The notes below the pieces were generated by a model that worked only from the letters and a program-made list of their open reading frames with translations, did not search any database and had not been told where the DNA came from. The translations under genes and the position numbers were made by a program. Positions 36,871-46,686 of a stretch of 64,000 nucleotides of DNA are shown piece after piece. The DNA is taken from the NCBI RefSeq assembly GCF_013410455.1, contig NZ_JACCFW010000001.1, positions 2,062,929 to 2,126,928 of the forward strand, in the 5' to 3' direction. The DNA comes from Allobranchiibius huperziae. GTDB taxonomy: Bacteria; Actinomycetota; Actinomycetes; Actinomycetales; Dermatophilaceae. Each line of letters begins with the position of its first letter. Position 1 is the stretch's first letter.

Positions 36871-38418
36871 TCAGCCGACCGGATCGACGAGCCTCCAGGT
36901 GGCCCCCGCGTCGTTGGACCACCAATACCCCGCGCCGTTCAGGGTGATCGCGTAGTACTGGCTCCCGCCGGGGCTGGCGATCCAGTCGATCCCGCTCGTG
37001 CCCAGGTTGAGCGGCCCGTCCTTGGCCGTGAACGTGGCGCCGCCGTCGGTGGACACGACCAGGGACCCCGCTCCCACGGTCGCGGCCCCACCCGATGTGT
37101 CGGTCGGACCGGCCGAGGCGGCCACGTGATCGGCGTCGATGGATGCCAGGTCCGGCCGAGCGCCGGTGGGCAGCTGCAACGCCCCGGTCGAGACCTTCGT
37201 CCAGGTCGACCCGTCGTCGGTGCTGTGCACCAGCGTGTAATTCGTCAGCGATCCGTTGGGCGTCGGGGCGCACAGTGCGAAGAGCTGGTGGTCGAGGGTG
37301 GAGGACGGGGTGATGGCCTGCAGCGGCGTACCGGCGCATGCGTCCGTCGCGGACATCGGCTCCAGCGTGTCGCCGGTCAACCGTAGCGGGGGCAGCGGCG
37401 ACCCGGAGGCGCTGGTGAGCGAGAGGTAGGCCATGCCGTTGCGGACCACGATCTGCCCGGACACGATCGGCGCCGTGAGGTCGGCGGTGGAGGACGCGGC
37501 CTGCGGCACGGTGTCGGCGGAGGTGTCCATCCGCGTCACGCTCACCGACCCGTCGCACGTCGAGGAGGCGCAGTTGTCGGCGGTGAGGACCAGCAGGTCG
37601 CCGTGCCACGCCTCGACGTCGAGGACGGTACGGCCCGGGTGGGCCACCCGGGAGAAGCTCGCTCCCGAGTCGTGGGTCACCCACAGGTCGCCGCCGAAGA
37701 CGTACCCCGTGGTCGGCGTCACGAAGCGGACGTCGCGCAACTGGTCATCGGCCTGGATGCGACTGGCTCCGGGCCCGACCGGGGTGGAGTAGCGGGATGC
37801 GTCGAAGGTGTGCACGGAGGACCAGTGCGTGCCGTTGTCGCCGGAGCGCAGCAGCACCGGACAGGTGAAGCCCCCGCAGGTGCTGGACCCGAGGTCGTAG
37901 ACCACGTTGTCGCCGGCGTTGCTGAGCGACCAGGTGACGAAGGTGTCCGGCGGCGCCAGACGAGGCTGCGCCTGTGCCTGCGACTGCGACTGACCACCGG
38001 GCGACGTCGACGTCCCGCTCTGTTGCTGCTGCGGCTGCAGGGTGCCGGACCGCCCTCCCGATGAGCCGGACGAGCCGGGTGAATCGGATGCGCCGGCGGG
38101 GCCGCTCGCCTGGGGCGCGCCCGACGAGTTCGTCGTCGATCCACCGGCGAGGGCCGGGGCGTTCGACTGCGGGGTCTGCGCGGTCCAGACCCCGAACGCG
38201 GCGATGGCCGCCACCGCGGCGGCTGCGACGCCACCGGCCAGGAGACGGTGCGGGCGGCGGCGCCGGGCGGCCCGGGTGATCCGGGCCCAGTCCAGGTCAC
38301 CGGCGGCCTCGGGTCGCACCGACGAGCGGTGCGCGCCGAAGAAGCGCGCGACCGGGTCGTCGTCGTACGCCGGTTCGCGGTGGTCGTCGCCGGTGTCGTA
38401 CCGGTCGTGGTTGCTCAT
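36871..38418 (-). CDS. Membrane-anchored Asp-box (BNR) beta-propeller protein, sigma-factor partner
   Basis: A 515-residue protein: a charged cytosolic N-terminus (1-57), one membrane helix (about 59-78), a Ser/Gly/Gln-rich linker (80-155) and an extracellular domain with at least five Asp-box-like repeats (SGDNGTHW, HDSGASF, STDDGSTW, STDGGATF, SNDAGATW). Asp boxes mark sialidase-type beta-propellers, but no catalytic sialidase residues are evident. The ATG overlaps the sigma-factor stop by 4 nt, a typical sigma/anti-sigma arrangement. The cytosolic segment lacks a zinc anti-sigma motif. A role as sensor or anti-sigma factor is inferred. Confidence 0.8.
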   Translation of the reverse strand: MSNHDRYDTGDDHREPAYDDDPVARFFGAHRSSVRPEAAGDLDWARITRAARRRRPHRLLAGGVAAAAVAAIAAFGVWTAQTPQSNAPALAGGSTTNSSGAPQASGPAGASDSPGSSGSSGGRSGTLQPQQQQSGTSTSPGGQSQSQAQAQPRLAPPDTFVTWSLSNAGDNVVYDLGSSTCGGFTCPVLLRSGDNGTHWSSVHTFDASRYSTPVGPGASRIQADDQLRDVRFVTPTTGYVFGGDLWVTHDSGASFSRVAHPGRTVLDVEAWHGDLLVLTADNCASSTCDGSVSVTRMDTSADTVPQAASSTADLTAPIVSGQIVVRNGMAYLSLTSASGSPLPPLRLTGDTLEPMSATDACAGTPLQAITPSSTLDHQLFALCAPTPNGSLTNYTLVHSTDDGSTWTKVSTGALQLPTGARPDLASIDADHVAASAGPTDTSGGAATVGAGSLVVSTDGGATFTAKDGPLNLGTSGIDWIASPGGSQYYAITLNGAGYWWSNDAGATWRLVDPVG

Positions 38419-38921
38419 CGCACCTGCTTCAAATGCTCGGCCAGCATTTTGCGGCCGTCGTAGAGGTCTCGTTTGACTGCGCCCTCGGACTTGCCCAGCT
38501 CGCGGGCGACCTGGGCCACCGACAGATCGGCGTAGTAGTGCAGCAGCACCGTCATCCGCAGTCGCCCGGGCAGCGATTCCACGGCGTCGCGCACGGTCAA
38601 CCGCGTCGCGACATCGGGTTCGGGCGCCGCCACGTCGATGTCGACGGGTCGCCCGGCAGTGAACTTGTCGTACGCCGCCGCCTCACGGCCCCGCTTGCGC
38701 CAGTGGTCGCGGACCTGGTTGGCGACCGTCGTGTAGAGCCACGGCCGCGGCTCGGCGACCTGGCCCCAGTGGTTGATCAACCGGATGAACGCCTCCGTGA
38801 CGAAGTCGTGCGCCAGATCGCGGTCCCCCACCAACGACGTCGCCCATCCGACGAGTCGACCGAAGTGCGCGTCGTACACCTCGCGCACCGCCGCGTCGGT
38901 CGCTGATGCCCCCCGAACCAC
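38415..38921 (-). CDS. ECF RNA polymerase sigma factor
   Basis: A 168-residue sigma factor of the SigE/SigM-like type. Region 2 spans about 10-75 (YDAHFGRLVGWATSLVGDRDLAHDFVTEAF, then NHWGQVAEPRPWLYTTVANQVRDHWR). Region 4 spans about 110-165 with the DNA-binding helix LSVAQVARELGKSEGAVKRDL. I choose GTG 38921 because GAGGGGAGGG lies 5 nt upstream. Longer frames start at ATG 38996 or 39074 but enter the divergent promoter region. It heads the operon with the Asp-box protein and Pat. Confidence 0.88.
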   Translation of the reverse strand: MVRGASATDAAVREVYDAHFGRLVGWATSLVGDRDLAHDFVTEAFIRLINHWGQVAEPRPWLYTTVANQVRDHWRKRGREAAAYDKFTAGRPVDIDVAAPEPDVATRLTVRDAVESLPGRLRMTVLLHYYADLSVAQVARELGKSEGAVKRDLYDGRKMLAEHLKQVR

Positions 38922-39065
38922 CGTCGCCCTCCCCTCTTCACGCGTGTGTCGCCGCGACCGGACGCCGGCGGGCGCCAGGAGGGAGATGGTGGTCATGTCC
39001 CTTGAGACGCCGAAGGCACCCGATCGGTTGGTGCACCTTCGCTGCGCCCGGCGCGTGACGTTGGT

Positions 39066-39071
39066 TACATT
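39066..39071 (+). promoter_or_regulatory. -10 box of the acyl-CoA synthetase gene
   Basis: TACATT ends 5 nt before the ATG at 39077. No ribosome site lies in between, so the mRNA is probably leaderless. Confidence 0.5.
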
Positions 39072-39076
39072 CACAT

Positions 39077-40909
39077 ATGCCGTCGACGAGCCAGCACCCT
39101 ATCGCTACGCCGGCAGACGATTTCCGCGCTGCGCGGGATCACCTGCTGTCCCACCGCACCGACTACGACGCCGCGATCGCAGGCTACTCGCCGCCACGCC
39201 TCGAACGCTTCAACTGGGCCACCGACTGGTTCGACGTGTTGGCCACGGAGGCGGACTCGCGCGATCGGGCGGCGCTGACCATCGTCGATCAGGGCGACGG
39301 CGAGGACCGCCGTACGAGCCACACCTACGCGCAGCTGGCCCGACGCTCTCAGCAGGTGGCCGGCTGGCTGGCGTCGCTCGGCGTCGGCCCCGGTGACCGG
39401 GTGCTGCTGATGCTGGGCAACCAGGTCGAGCTGTGGGAGAGCCTGCTGGCGTGCATCCGGCTGGGCGCGGTCACCATCCCCGCAGCGACGCTGCTCACCC
39501 CGGCGGATCTTCGGGACCGGATCGACCGCGGCGTCGTCGCCCACGCCATCGTCAGGGCCGACGCGGCGGACGCGTTCGAGACGGTGCCCGGCGACTTCAC
39601 CCGCATCGCGGTCGGCGACGGCCACCCGGAGGGCTGGCGCTCCTACTCCGAGAGCGAGTCGTACGCAGGGTCCGCGCCCGCGGCCGTCACCGGCGCGCAC
39701 GATCCGATGCTCGTCTACTTCACCTCGGGCACGACGGCGGCTCCCAAGCTCGTCACCCATACGCATGCGTCCTACCCGGTCGGGCACCTGTCGACGATGT
39801 ACTGGATCGGTCTGCAGCCCGGAGACGTGCACCTCAACGTCAGCTCGCCCGGCTGGGCCAAGCACGCGTGGAGCTGCATCTTCGCACCCTGGAACGCCGG
39901 CGCCACGGTGCTGATGGTCAACCAGGCGCGGTTCGACGCGCAGGGCCTGCTGCGGTCCCTCGCGCAGGAGCGCGCCACGACCTTCTGCGCGCCGCCCACC
40001 GTCTACCGGATGCTCGTGCAGAGCGACCTGGCGCCCTGGCGCGAGCGGTTGTCGCTGCGCGAGATGGTCGGCGCGGGCGAGCCGCTCAATCCCGAGGTGA
40101 TCGAGCAGGTGCGCGCCGCGCTCGGGATCACCGTGCGCGACGGGTTCGGGCAGACCGAGACGACCGCGCAGATCGGCAACACCCCCGGCCAGCGGGTCGT
40201 GCCCGGGTCGATGGGCCGGGCGCTGCCGGGTTACGACGTGGTCCTGGTCGACCCGGCCTCCGGCGCCGACACCGGCGATGACGAAGGCGAGATCTGCCTG
40301 CGTCTGGACGGACCGCTCGGCCGGCCTGTCGGACTGATGGTCGGCTACGACGCGGACCGCGAGCGCACTGCCGAGGCGATGCGCGGCGGGGTCTACCACA
40401 CCGGCGACGTCGCCGTGAGGGACGCGCAGGGCTACGTGACGTACGTCGGGCGCTCCGACGACGTGTTCAAGGCGTCGGACTACCGCATCTCCCCCTTCGA
40501 GCTGGAGTCGGTCCTCATCGAGCACCCGGCGGTGGCCGAGGCGGCCGTGGTGCCGTCGCCGGATCCGACCCGTCTGGCCGTGCCAAAGGCGTACGTCGTC
40601 CTCGCCGCGGGCCACGCACCGGACGAGCGCACCGCGCTCGACATCCTCACGTACGCGCGCGAGCACCTCGCGGCGTACAAACGGATCCGGCGGATCGAGT
40701 TCGCCGAGCTGCCCAAGACGATCTCCGGCAAGATCCGCCGGGTCGAGTTGCGCGCCCGGGAGCAGGATCAGCACGGCACCGGCGCGCCCGATGCGCGGCG
40801 GTCGGGACCGACGGAGTTCTGGGAGTCCGACTTCCCCGACCTGAAGTCGGCGCCCGACTCATCGTCCTCGTCGACGTCGTCGTCCACCTCGCCCGGCCGC
40901 ACGGACTGA
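39077..40909 (+). CDS. AMP-dependent acyl-CoA synthetase (medium-chain type)
   Basis: A 610-residue adenylate-forming ligase that activates a carboxylic acid to its CoA thioester. The P-loop is YFTSGTTAAPKLVTHTH; further motifs are DGFGQTETT, YHTGDVAVRD and KASDYRISPFELE. The catalytic lysine lies in PKTISGKIRR. The architecture resembles ACSM/propionate-medium-chain synthetases. A C-terminal Ser-rich tail of about 45 residues is dispensable-looking. The nitroreductase gene begins 5 nt downstream. The substrate is unknown, but fatty or aryl acids would fit the fadAB context. Confidence 0.92.
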   Translation: MPSTSQHPIATPADDFRAARDHLLSHRTDYDAAIAGYSPPRLERFNWATDWFDVLATEADSRDRAALTIVDQGDGEDRRTSHTYAQLARRSQQVAGWLASLGVGPGDRVLLMLGNQVELWESLLACIRLGAVTIPAATLLTPADLRDRIDRGVVAHAIVRADAADAFETVPGDFTRIAVGDGHPEGWRSYSESESYAGSAPAAVTGAHDPMLVYFTSGTTAAPKLVTHTHASYPVGHLSTMYWIGLQPGDVHLNVSSPGWAKHAWSCIFAPWNAGATVLMVNQARFDAQGLLRSLAQERATTFCAPPTVYRMLVQSDLAPWRERLSLREMVGAGEPLNPEVIEQVRAALGITVRDGFGQTETTAQIGNTPGQRVVPGSMGRALPGYDVVLVDPASGADTGDDEGEICLRLDGPLGRPVGLMVGYDADRERTAEAMRGGVYHTGDVAVRDAQGYVTYVGRSDDVFKASDYRISPFELESVLIEHPAVAEAAVVPSPDPTRLAVPKAYVVLAAGHAPDERTALDILTYAREHLAAYKRIRRIEFAELPKTISGKIRRVELRAREQDQHGTGAPDARRSGPTEFWESDFPDLKSAPDSSSSSTSSSTSPGRTD

Positions 40910-40914
40910 CGGCG

Positions 40915-41532
40915 GTGCAACTGCGCGAAGCCATCCTGCGACGCCGGATGGTGCGGCGTTTCGACGCCACCCGACCGGTCCCGCCCGAGGTGCTGCGACG
41001 AGTGGTACAGCTCGCGCTGCGGGCGCCGAGTGCCGGGTTCAGCCAGGGGTTCGACTTCGTGGTGCTGCGTGACGACGCCGACCGGGCGGCGTACTGGGCG
41101 GCCACATCCGACCCTGACGCGCCCACCGACGGCTGGCTGCACGGAGTGTCCGACGCGCCCGTGCTGATCCTGTGCTGCTCGGACAGGTCGCGCTACCTGC
41201 GCCGCTACGCCGAGCCGGACAAGGCGCGCTCGGGCGTGGCAGGTTCGCCCTGGCCGGTCCCCTACTGGGACGTCGACACCGGCATGGCCGCGTTGCTGAT
41301 GTTGCTCGGCGCGGTCGACGAGGGGCTGGGCGCGCTCTTCTTCGGGGTGCCGGCCGACCGGACCGACACCGTCCTGGCACGTTTCGGCATTCCCGAGGGC
41401 CACCACCTGGTCGGCGTCGTCGCACTCGGCTACGCCGCCGAGGACCGGCCGAGCGGCAGCACCCGCACCCGTGCCCGCCGGCCGCTGGACGAGGTCTTCC
41501 ACGACGGCACCTTCGGCGCCCCGCTGCACTGA
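40915..41532 (+). CDS. Nitroreductase-family flavoprotein
   Basis: A 205-residue FMN-dependent oxidoreductase. The FMN phosphate-binding opening AILRRRMVRRFDATRPV, APSAGFSQGFDFVVL and the C-terminal HHLVGVVALGYAAEDRP are typical of the family; the middle contains WDVDTGMAALLMLLGAVDEGLG. The GTG start lies 5 nt after the acyl-CoA synthetase stop, so both are one operon. The physiological electron acceptor is unknown. Confidence 0.9.
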   Translation: MQLREAILRRRMVRRFDATRPVPPEVLRRVVQLALRAPSAGFSQGFDFVVLRDDADRAAYWAATSDPDAPTDGWLHGVSDAPVLILCCSDRSRYLRRYAEPDKARSGVAGSPWPVPYWDVDTGMAALLMLLGAVDEGLGALFFGVPADRTDTVLARFGIPEGHHLVGVVALGYAAEDRPSGSTRTRARRPLDEVFHDGTFGAPLH

Positions 41533-41594
41533 ACCTGCGTGCGCCGGGCACCGACTGCAGAGCCGGGCCGACCGCTTCTCCGCCCAGGTGAACA

Positions 41595-41640
41595 GTTTGC
41601 GTTGGTGGCCAGTGCTGCAGCACTGGCCACCAACGCAAAC
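41595..41640. terminator. Perfect 46-bp palindrome, bidirectional terminator
   Basis: Positions 41595-41640 are an uninterrupted inverted repeat centred on CTGCAG. They lie between the nitroreductase and the convergent hydroxy-acid oxidase, 62 and 28 nt from their stops. Confidence 0.85.
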
Positions 41641-41668
41641 CGACCACCTCGCCGCTAGCGCAGGTCGC

Positions 41669-42748
41669 CTACCGAGGATCGAATCTCAGCGGCACTCGGG
41701 TGACCAGCGACGGGTCGAGCTGCTCCAACCCCGTCGCACCGGCCAGGCCCATCAGATGGCCGAGTTCCTCGCGCAGCCCGGTCAGCAACTGGGCCACACC
41801 CTCCGCGCCACCGGCGGCCAGGGCCCAGACGGCGGGGCGGCCGACGAACACCGCCGACGCTCCGAGCGCCTGCGCGACCAAGGCGTCACGACCACACCGC
41901 ACGCCACCGTCGGCCAGCACGGTGGTGCGGTCGCCGACCGCGTCGACGACCTCCGCGAGCGCGTACGCCGTCGGGACGGCGCCGTCCAACTGCCGGCCGC
42001 CGTGGCTGCTGACCCACACGCCCGCGGCGCCGGCCTGCACACAGGCCAGCGCGTCGTCACCGCGCAGCACTCCCTTGACGATCACCGGCAACCCGGTCAG
42101 GTCGGCCAGCCGCTCGATGTCGGCGAGCGTCTGACGCGGGGTCTGATCGATCAGCGACCAGGGATCCTGCACGTCGGTCGGCAGATGCTGACGGACCCCG
42201 ATCAGGGCCAGCTCGTCGTCCAACGGCACCGGTCGCGCCCGGCCGGCGGTCGGCCGGTAGCCGAGATACGGCGTGTCACCCGTGAGCACCAATGCGGTGG
42301 CGCCGGCCGCGGCAGCCCGCAGCGCGAGCGCATCGCTGACGCCGCGCTCGCGCATCAGGTAGACCTGGAACCACCACGGCCTGGCGCCCAGTTGCTCCGC
42401 CACCTGCTCGAGCGGCACGGTCGAGCGACTGGACAGCACGAAGGGTGCGCCGCTGGCGGCGGCACCGCGCGCGGTGGCCGCCTCACCCTCGGGATGCACC
42501 AACCGGTGGTACGCCGTGGGCGCGACACCGATCGGGCTCTCCCAGTCACCGAAGACCGCGCACGACGTGTGCACCGACGACACATCCCGCAGCACACGCG
42601 GGCGCAATCGCCATAGGTTCCAAGCCGGTTCAGCCTCTCGGGCGCTCTGGTCATCGCCCGCACCGCGGGCGATGTAGTGCCAGACGTCCGGATCGAGCCG
42701 TTCCCGCGCAGTGCCCTCCAACTCATGGAGCGTCTCGCGCATCGACAT
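41669..42748 (-). CDS. FMN-dependent alpha-hydroxy-acid oxidase/dehydrogenase
   Basis: A 359-residue enzyme of the lactate/glycolate oxidase family that oxidises an L-2-hydroxy acid to a keto acid. FMN and active-site features: WHYIARGAGDD, SPIGVAPTAYHRL, the lysine in VIVKGVL and the catalytic His-Arg in SSHGGRQLDG, followed by LADGGVRCGRDAL. The usual NHGG is SHGG here. The start could be either ATG at 42748 or 42742. It begins 6 nt after the HAD-phosphatase stop and may be co-transcribed with it. Confidence 0.9.
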   Translation of the reverse strand: MSMRETLHELEGTARERLDPDVWHYIARGAGDDQSAREAEPAWNLWRLRPRVLRDVSSVHTSCAVFGDWESPIGVAPTAYHRLVHPEGEAATARGAAASGAPFVLSSRSTVPLEQVAEQLGARPWWFQVYLMRERGVSDALALRAAAAGATALVLTGDTPYLGYRPTAGRARPVPLDDELALIGVRQHLPTDVQDPWSLIDQTPRQTLADIERLADLTGLPVIVKGVLRGDDALACVQAGAAGVWVSSHGGRQLDGAVPTAYALAEVVDAVGDRTTVLADGGVRCGRDALVAQALGASAVFVGRPAVWALAAGGAEGVAQLLTGLREELGHLMGLAGATGLEQLDPSLVTRVPLRFDPR

Positions 42749-42754
42749 CCGGTG

Positions 42755-44443
42755 TTACGGCAGGTAGTACGTCGGGTTCGGCAGCTTGATCGGCACCAGC
42801 GCGGAGCCTCCGATCAGGTCACTGAACTGGTCGCCGAAGTTGGCCAGGATCGTGTATCCGCCGCCGGCCGTCGTCTGTTTGTACGCGCGGGTCTGGCTCT
42901 TGTACTCGATCGTCGTGCAGTTCGCCGTGGCGCAGTGGATGTAGGACGGCTGCTGGCTGGAGCCGACGCCGGTCCACTTGGTGTAGAGGTTGGCCGAGGT
43001 GAAGCCGGTGTAGCCGACCTTGCGCAGGTTGGCGAGGGTCGCGGCCTTCTGGTCGTCGTTGCGGCCGGTCAGGCCGATGATCGTGCAGCCCGCATCGCTC
43101 GCGGCATTGGCCAGCGCGACCATGCCGGGAGTGGCCGGGAACCGCTCCTGCTGCACGTAGACGTCCTGCAGCGCCGGGTCGAAGTTGAAGTGCATCGCGG
43201 CGTCCTCCATGTCGTACGTCGACAAGGTGGTGTCGTCCACGTCCAGCACGACGGCGGGCCGGATCCCGAAGTACCGGGTGACCCCGCACGCGGCGTCCAG
43301 CAGGGGCGAGATCCGCCGGGTCAGACCGGTGATCTCGGTGATGTACGGCGAGCTGGTCTTGTTGGCGATGCCGGTGGAGTCCGCGTTGTAGTAGGTGCGG
43401 ATCGTCGCCTTGGTCGAATCGATGTTGGGGATCCCCTCACCCCCGGCGGTCTTGCCGCTGCTGCCGTCCGGCTTCATCGTGAAGTGGGTGCGCGGGGCGA
43501 GCCTGGGCTCGGACAGCCCGGGCAGGTCCGGCGACGGCAGGTAGTAGGTGGGGTTGGGCAGCTTCAGGTAGTGCTGCGCGTGCCGACCCTGCAGGTCCGA
43601 CCACTGGTCGCCCAGGTTGAGCGCGATGTCGTAGCCCTGGGACTCGATGTGGGCGCGGGTGCCCGCCTTGTACTCCACGGTGGTGCACTTCGCGGTCGCG
43701 CAGGTGATGTACGACGGCTGTTGGCTCGTGCCCTTGCCGGTCCACTTCGTGTAGAAGTGGTCCGCGGTGAAGCCGGTGAAGCCGACCTTCGCGAGGTTCT
43801 TGAGGGTCGCCGTCCTCTGGTCGTCGTTGCGCCCGGTGAGACCGAAGATCGTGAACCCCATGGCCGCGGCCTTCTTCTCGAACGCCACCGTCGCCGGGAC
43901 GGCCGGGAACCTTTCGTCCAGCACGTAGACGTCCTGCAGCGCGGGGTCGAAGTTGAAGTGCATCCCCGCGTCCTCCATGTCGTAGGTCCACAGGGTCGTG
44001 TCGTCGACGTCGAAGACCAGGGCGGGCTTCTTGCCCGTCTTCTTCGCGCCGGCGAGCAACGCGGGCAGCTTCTTCGTCTCGCGGGTCATCAGCGCGTTCA
44101 TCTGGTCGATGTACGGCGAGCTGGTCTTGCTGGCGATGCCGTTGGTGGCGTTGTAGTAGGTGCGCACCGTCGACTTCACCGAGTCGATGTTGGGGATGCC
44201 GGCGCCGCCCTGCGTAGCCCCGCTGGAGCCGTCGGGAGCCATCGTGAAGTGGGTGCGCGGCGCGAGACGCTCGCCGACGCCGAGCGGAGAGCGCTGCAGC
44301 TCGCGCACGGCGGCGGAGTGGCCGGGTCCGCGCGGTGTGGCGGCCGTGGCCGTGGTCGCAGTGGCCAGGGCGAGGGCGGGCACGGCGGACGTGGTGACGA
44401 CGACGGCGGTGATCCGGCGCGCGGTCAGCGAACGGTAGGACAT
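42755..44443 (-). CDS. Secreted acid phosphatase with two tandem HAD domains
   Basis: A 562-residue exported protein. A signal peptide (about 1-35, ending TATAAT) is followed by two homologous HAD class IIIB domains, residues 59-303 and 315-562. Each has the nucleophile motif DVDDTTL (D145/D147 and D401/D403), GLTGRNDDQ as motif II and GDQWSDL or GDQFSDL near the end. Long stretches such as MHFNFDPALQDVYV are identical between the copies, so the duplication is recent. Both active sites look intact. It has a good GGAGG ribosome site. The substrate is probably a phosphomonoester outside the cell. Confidence 0.9.
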   Translation of the reverse strand: MSYRSLTARRITAVVVTTSAVPALALATATTATAATPRGPGHSAAVRELQRSPLGVGERLAPRTHFTMAPDGSSGATQGGAGIPNIDSVKSTVRTYYNATNGIASKTSSPYIDQMNALMTRETKKLPALLAGAKKTGKKPALVFDVDDTTLWTYDMEDAGMHFNFDPALQDVYVLDERFPAVPATVAFEKKAAAMGFTIFGLTGRNDDQRTATLKNLAKVGFTGFTADHFYTKWTGKGTSQQPSYITCATAKCTTVEYKAGTRAHIESQGYDIALNLGDQWSDLQGRHAQHYLKLPNPTYYLPSPDLPGLSEPRLAPRTHFTMKPDGSSGKTAGGEGIPNIDSTKATIRTYYNADSTGIANKTSSPYITEITGLTRRISPLLDAACGVTRYFGIRPAVVLDVDDTTLSTYDMEDAAMHFNFDPALQDVYVQQERFPATPGMVALANAASDAGCTIIGLTGRNDDQKAATLANLRKVGYTGFTSANLYTKWTGVGSSQQPSYIHCATANCTTIEYKSQTRAYKQTTAGGGYTILANFGDQFSDLIGGSALVPIKLPNPTYYLP

Positions 44444-44543
44444 GAAACCTCCGGTGGCGGTGACGGTCGTGACGAACCTACCTGCGGGCCCGGACAACGG
44501 GAAGGTGTGAGCTCGCCTCGGCCCGGCCGTGGGTGCCGACGGA

Positions 44544-44549
44544 TACATT
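44544..44549 (+). promoter_or_regulatory. -10 box of the nuclease lipoprotein gene
   Basis: TACATT ends 7 nt before GTG 44557. This sets the start and implies a leaderless mRNA. Confidence 0.5.
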
Positions 44550-44556
44550 CGGGCGC

Positions 44557-45453
44557 GTGGCCACCGGGGGATGCAGCAGAGGTCGTCGCGTCGTCGCCCT
44601 GATGGGTGCCGGCGCAGTGCTCGTCGCGCTCCTCGGCGCGTGCGGACCGGCGGGGAACGCGAAGACGGCCGCCACCGGGCCCGGACCGGCCTCCGCCTCG
44701 TCGACGACGCCCGGCAGCCGTGCGACCGGGGCGGGACGGGGCTCCGGCGCGACTCCGACCTCGCCCTCGTCCGCAGCGACGCCGCCGCCCTCTCTCGGAG
44801 CGCTCGTTCCGGTGCTGAGCGTGATCGACGGCGACACCATCGCCGTCCGCGAGGGCGGCGTACGCCGCAAGATCCGACTGATCGGCGTCGACACCCCCGA
44901 GACCCGCAAACCGAACACGCCGGTGCAGTGCTTCGGCAAGGAGGCGAGCAGCAAGATGCAGAGCCTCGTGCAGAGCCGCAGCGTGCGGCTGCAGGCCGAC
45001 CCGTCGCAGGGCGACACCGACAAGTACGGCCGGTCGCTGCGCTACGTCTTCACCGCGGACGGCCGCAACGTCGCTCAGCTGCTCATCGCGGGCGGCTTCG
45101 GCCGTGAGTACACCTACGACACGGCGTACCGGTTCCAACCTCAGTTCCGGGCCGCCGAGAGCGCCGCGCGCGGCGCCCGCGCCGGGCTGTGGGGCGCCTG
45201 CCCGTCGTTCGGTTCGCCCGTCGCCGGTTCACAGCCGAGCACCGCGCCCGCTCCGGCGGGCCCGAACGACCCCGCCGCGGCACCGGCCGGCTGCCGGATC
45301 GAGGGCAACATCAACTCCAGGGGCGAGAAGATCTACCACCTGCCGGGCAGCGCGACGTACGACAAGACCGTCATCACGCCGAGCACGGGCGAGCGCTACT
45401 TCTGCTCAGAGGCGGCTGCGGTCGCCGCGGGGTGGCGCGCCGCCCGTGACTGA
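44557..45453 (+). CDS. Thermonuclease-like lipoprotein with C-terminal sunset-type domain
   Basis: A 298-residue lipoprotein. The lipobox LLGAC ends at about residue 29, and a Thr/Ser/Pro/Gly linker follows. The SNase domain (about 85-215) has VIDGDTI, the arginine-containing IRLIGVDTPETR and DKYGRSLRYVF, matching the calcium and catalytic residues of micrococcal nuclease. The C-terminal ~55 residues (CRIEGNINSRGEKIYHLPGS ... ERYFCSEAAAVAAGWR) form the small conserved module found after actinobacterial nucleases. It probably degrades nucleic acids at the cell surface. GTG 44557 follows a -10 box; an in-frame ATG lies at 44533. Confidence 0.9.
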   Translation: MATGGCSRGRRVVALMGAGAVLVALLGACGPAGNAKTAATGPGPASASSTTPGSRATGAGRGSGATPTSPSSAATPPPSLGALVPVLSVIDGDTIAVREGGVRRKIRLIGVDTPETRKPNTPVQCFGKEASSKMQSLVQSRSVRLQADPSQGDTDKYGRSLRYVFTADGRNVAQLLIAGGFGREYTYDTAYRFQPQFRAAESAARGARAGLWGACPSFGSPVAGSQPSTAPAPAGPNDPAAAPAGCRIEGNINSRGEKIYHLPGSATYDKTVITPSTGERYFCSEAAAVAAGWRAARD

Positions 45454-45520
45454 TCACCGCCGGAGCCGCCCGGCGCTCCCCGGCGTGCGGGTATGCCGGC
45501 ACGCATCGCACGGCGCCGGC

Positions 45521-46597
<1,077 letters not shown>

Positions 46598-46615
46598 GGC
46601 GAGTCCTTTCCTTCA

Positions 46616-46633
46616 CCGGCAGTGAACTGCCGG
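46616..46633 (-). terminator. Small hairpin between malG-type permease and ATPase genes
   Basis: CCGGCAGT and ACTGCCGG form an 8-bp stem with a 2-nt loop, 53 nt after the permease stop. It may be an RNA-processing or attenuation element that lowers ATPase expression rather than a full terminator. Confidence 0.4.
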
Positions 46634-46686
46634 GCGATCGATGGTGGATGGAAGACGGGAGGAGTTGCGCCGCGTACGAGACCGGA

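Noticed and set aside
39071-40774. Long minus-strand open frame opposite the acyl-CoA synthetase gene
   Set aside because: It is an antisense shadow of a high-GC gene: no family features and a low-complexity composition rich in Arg, Val and Gly.
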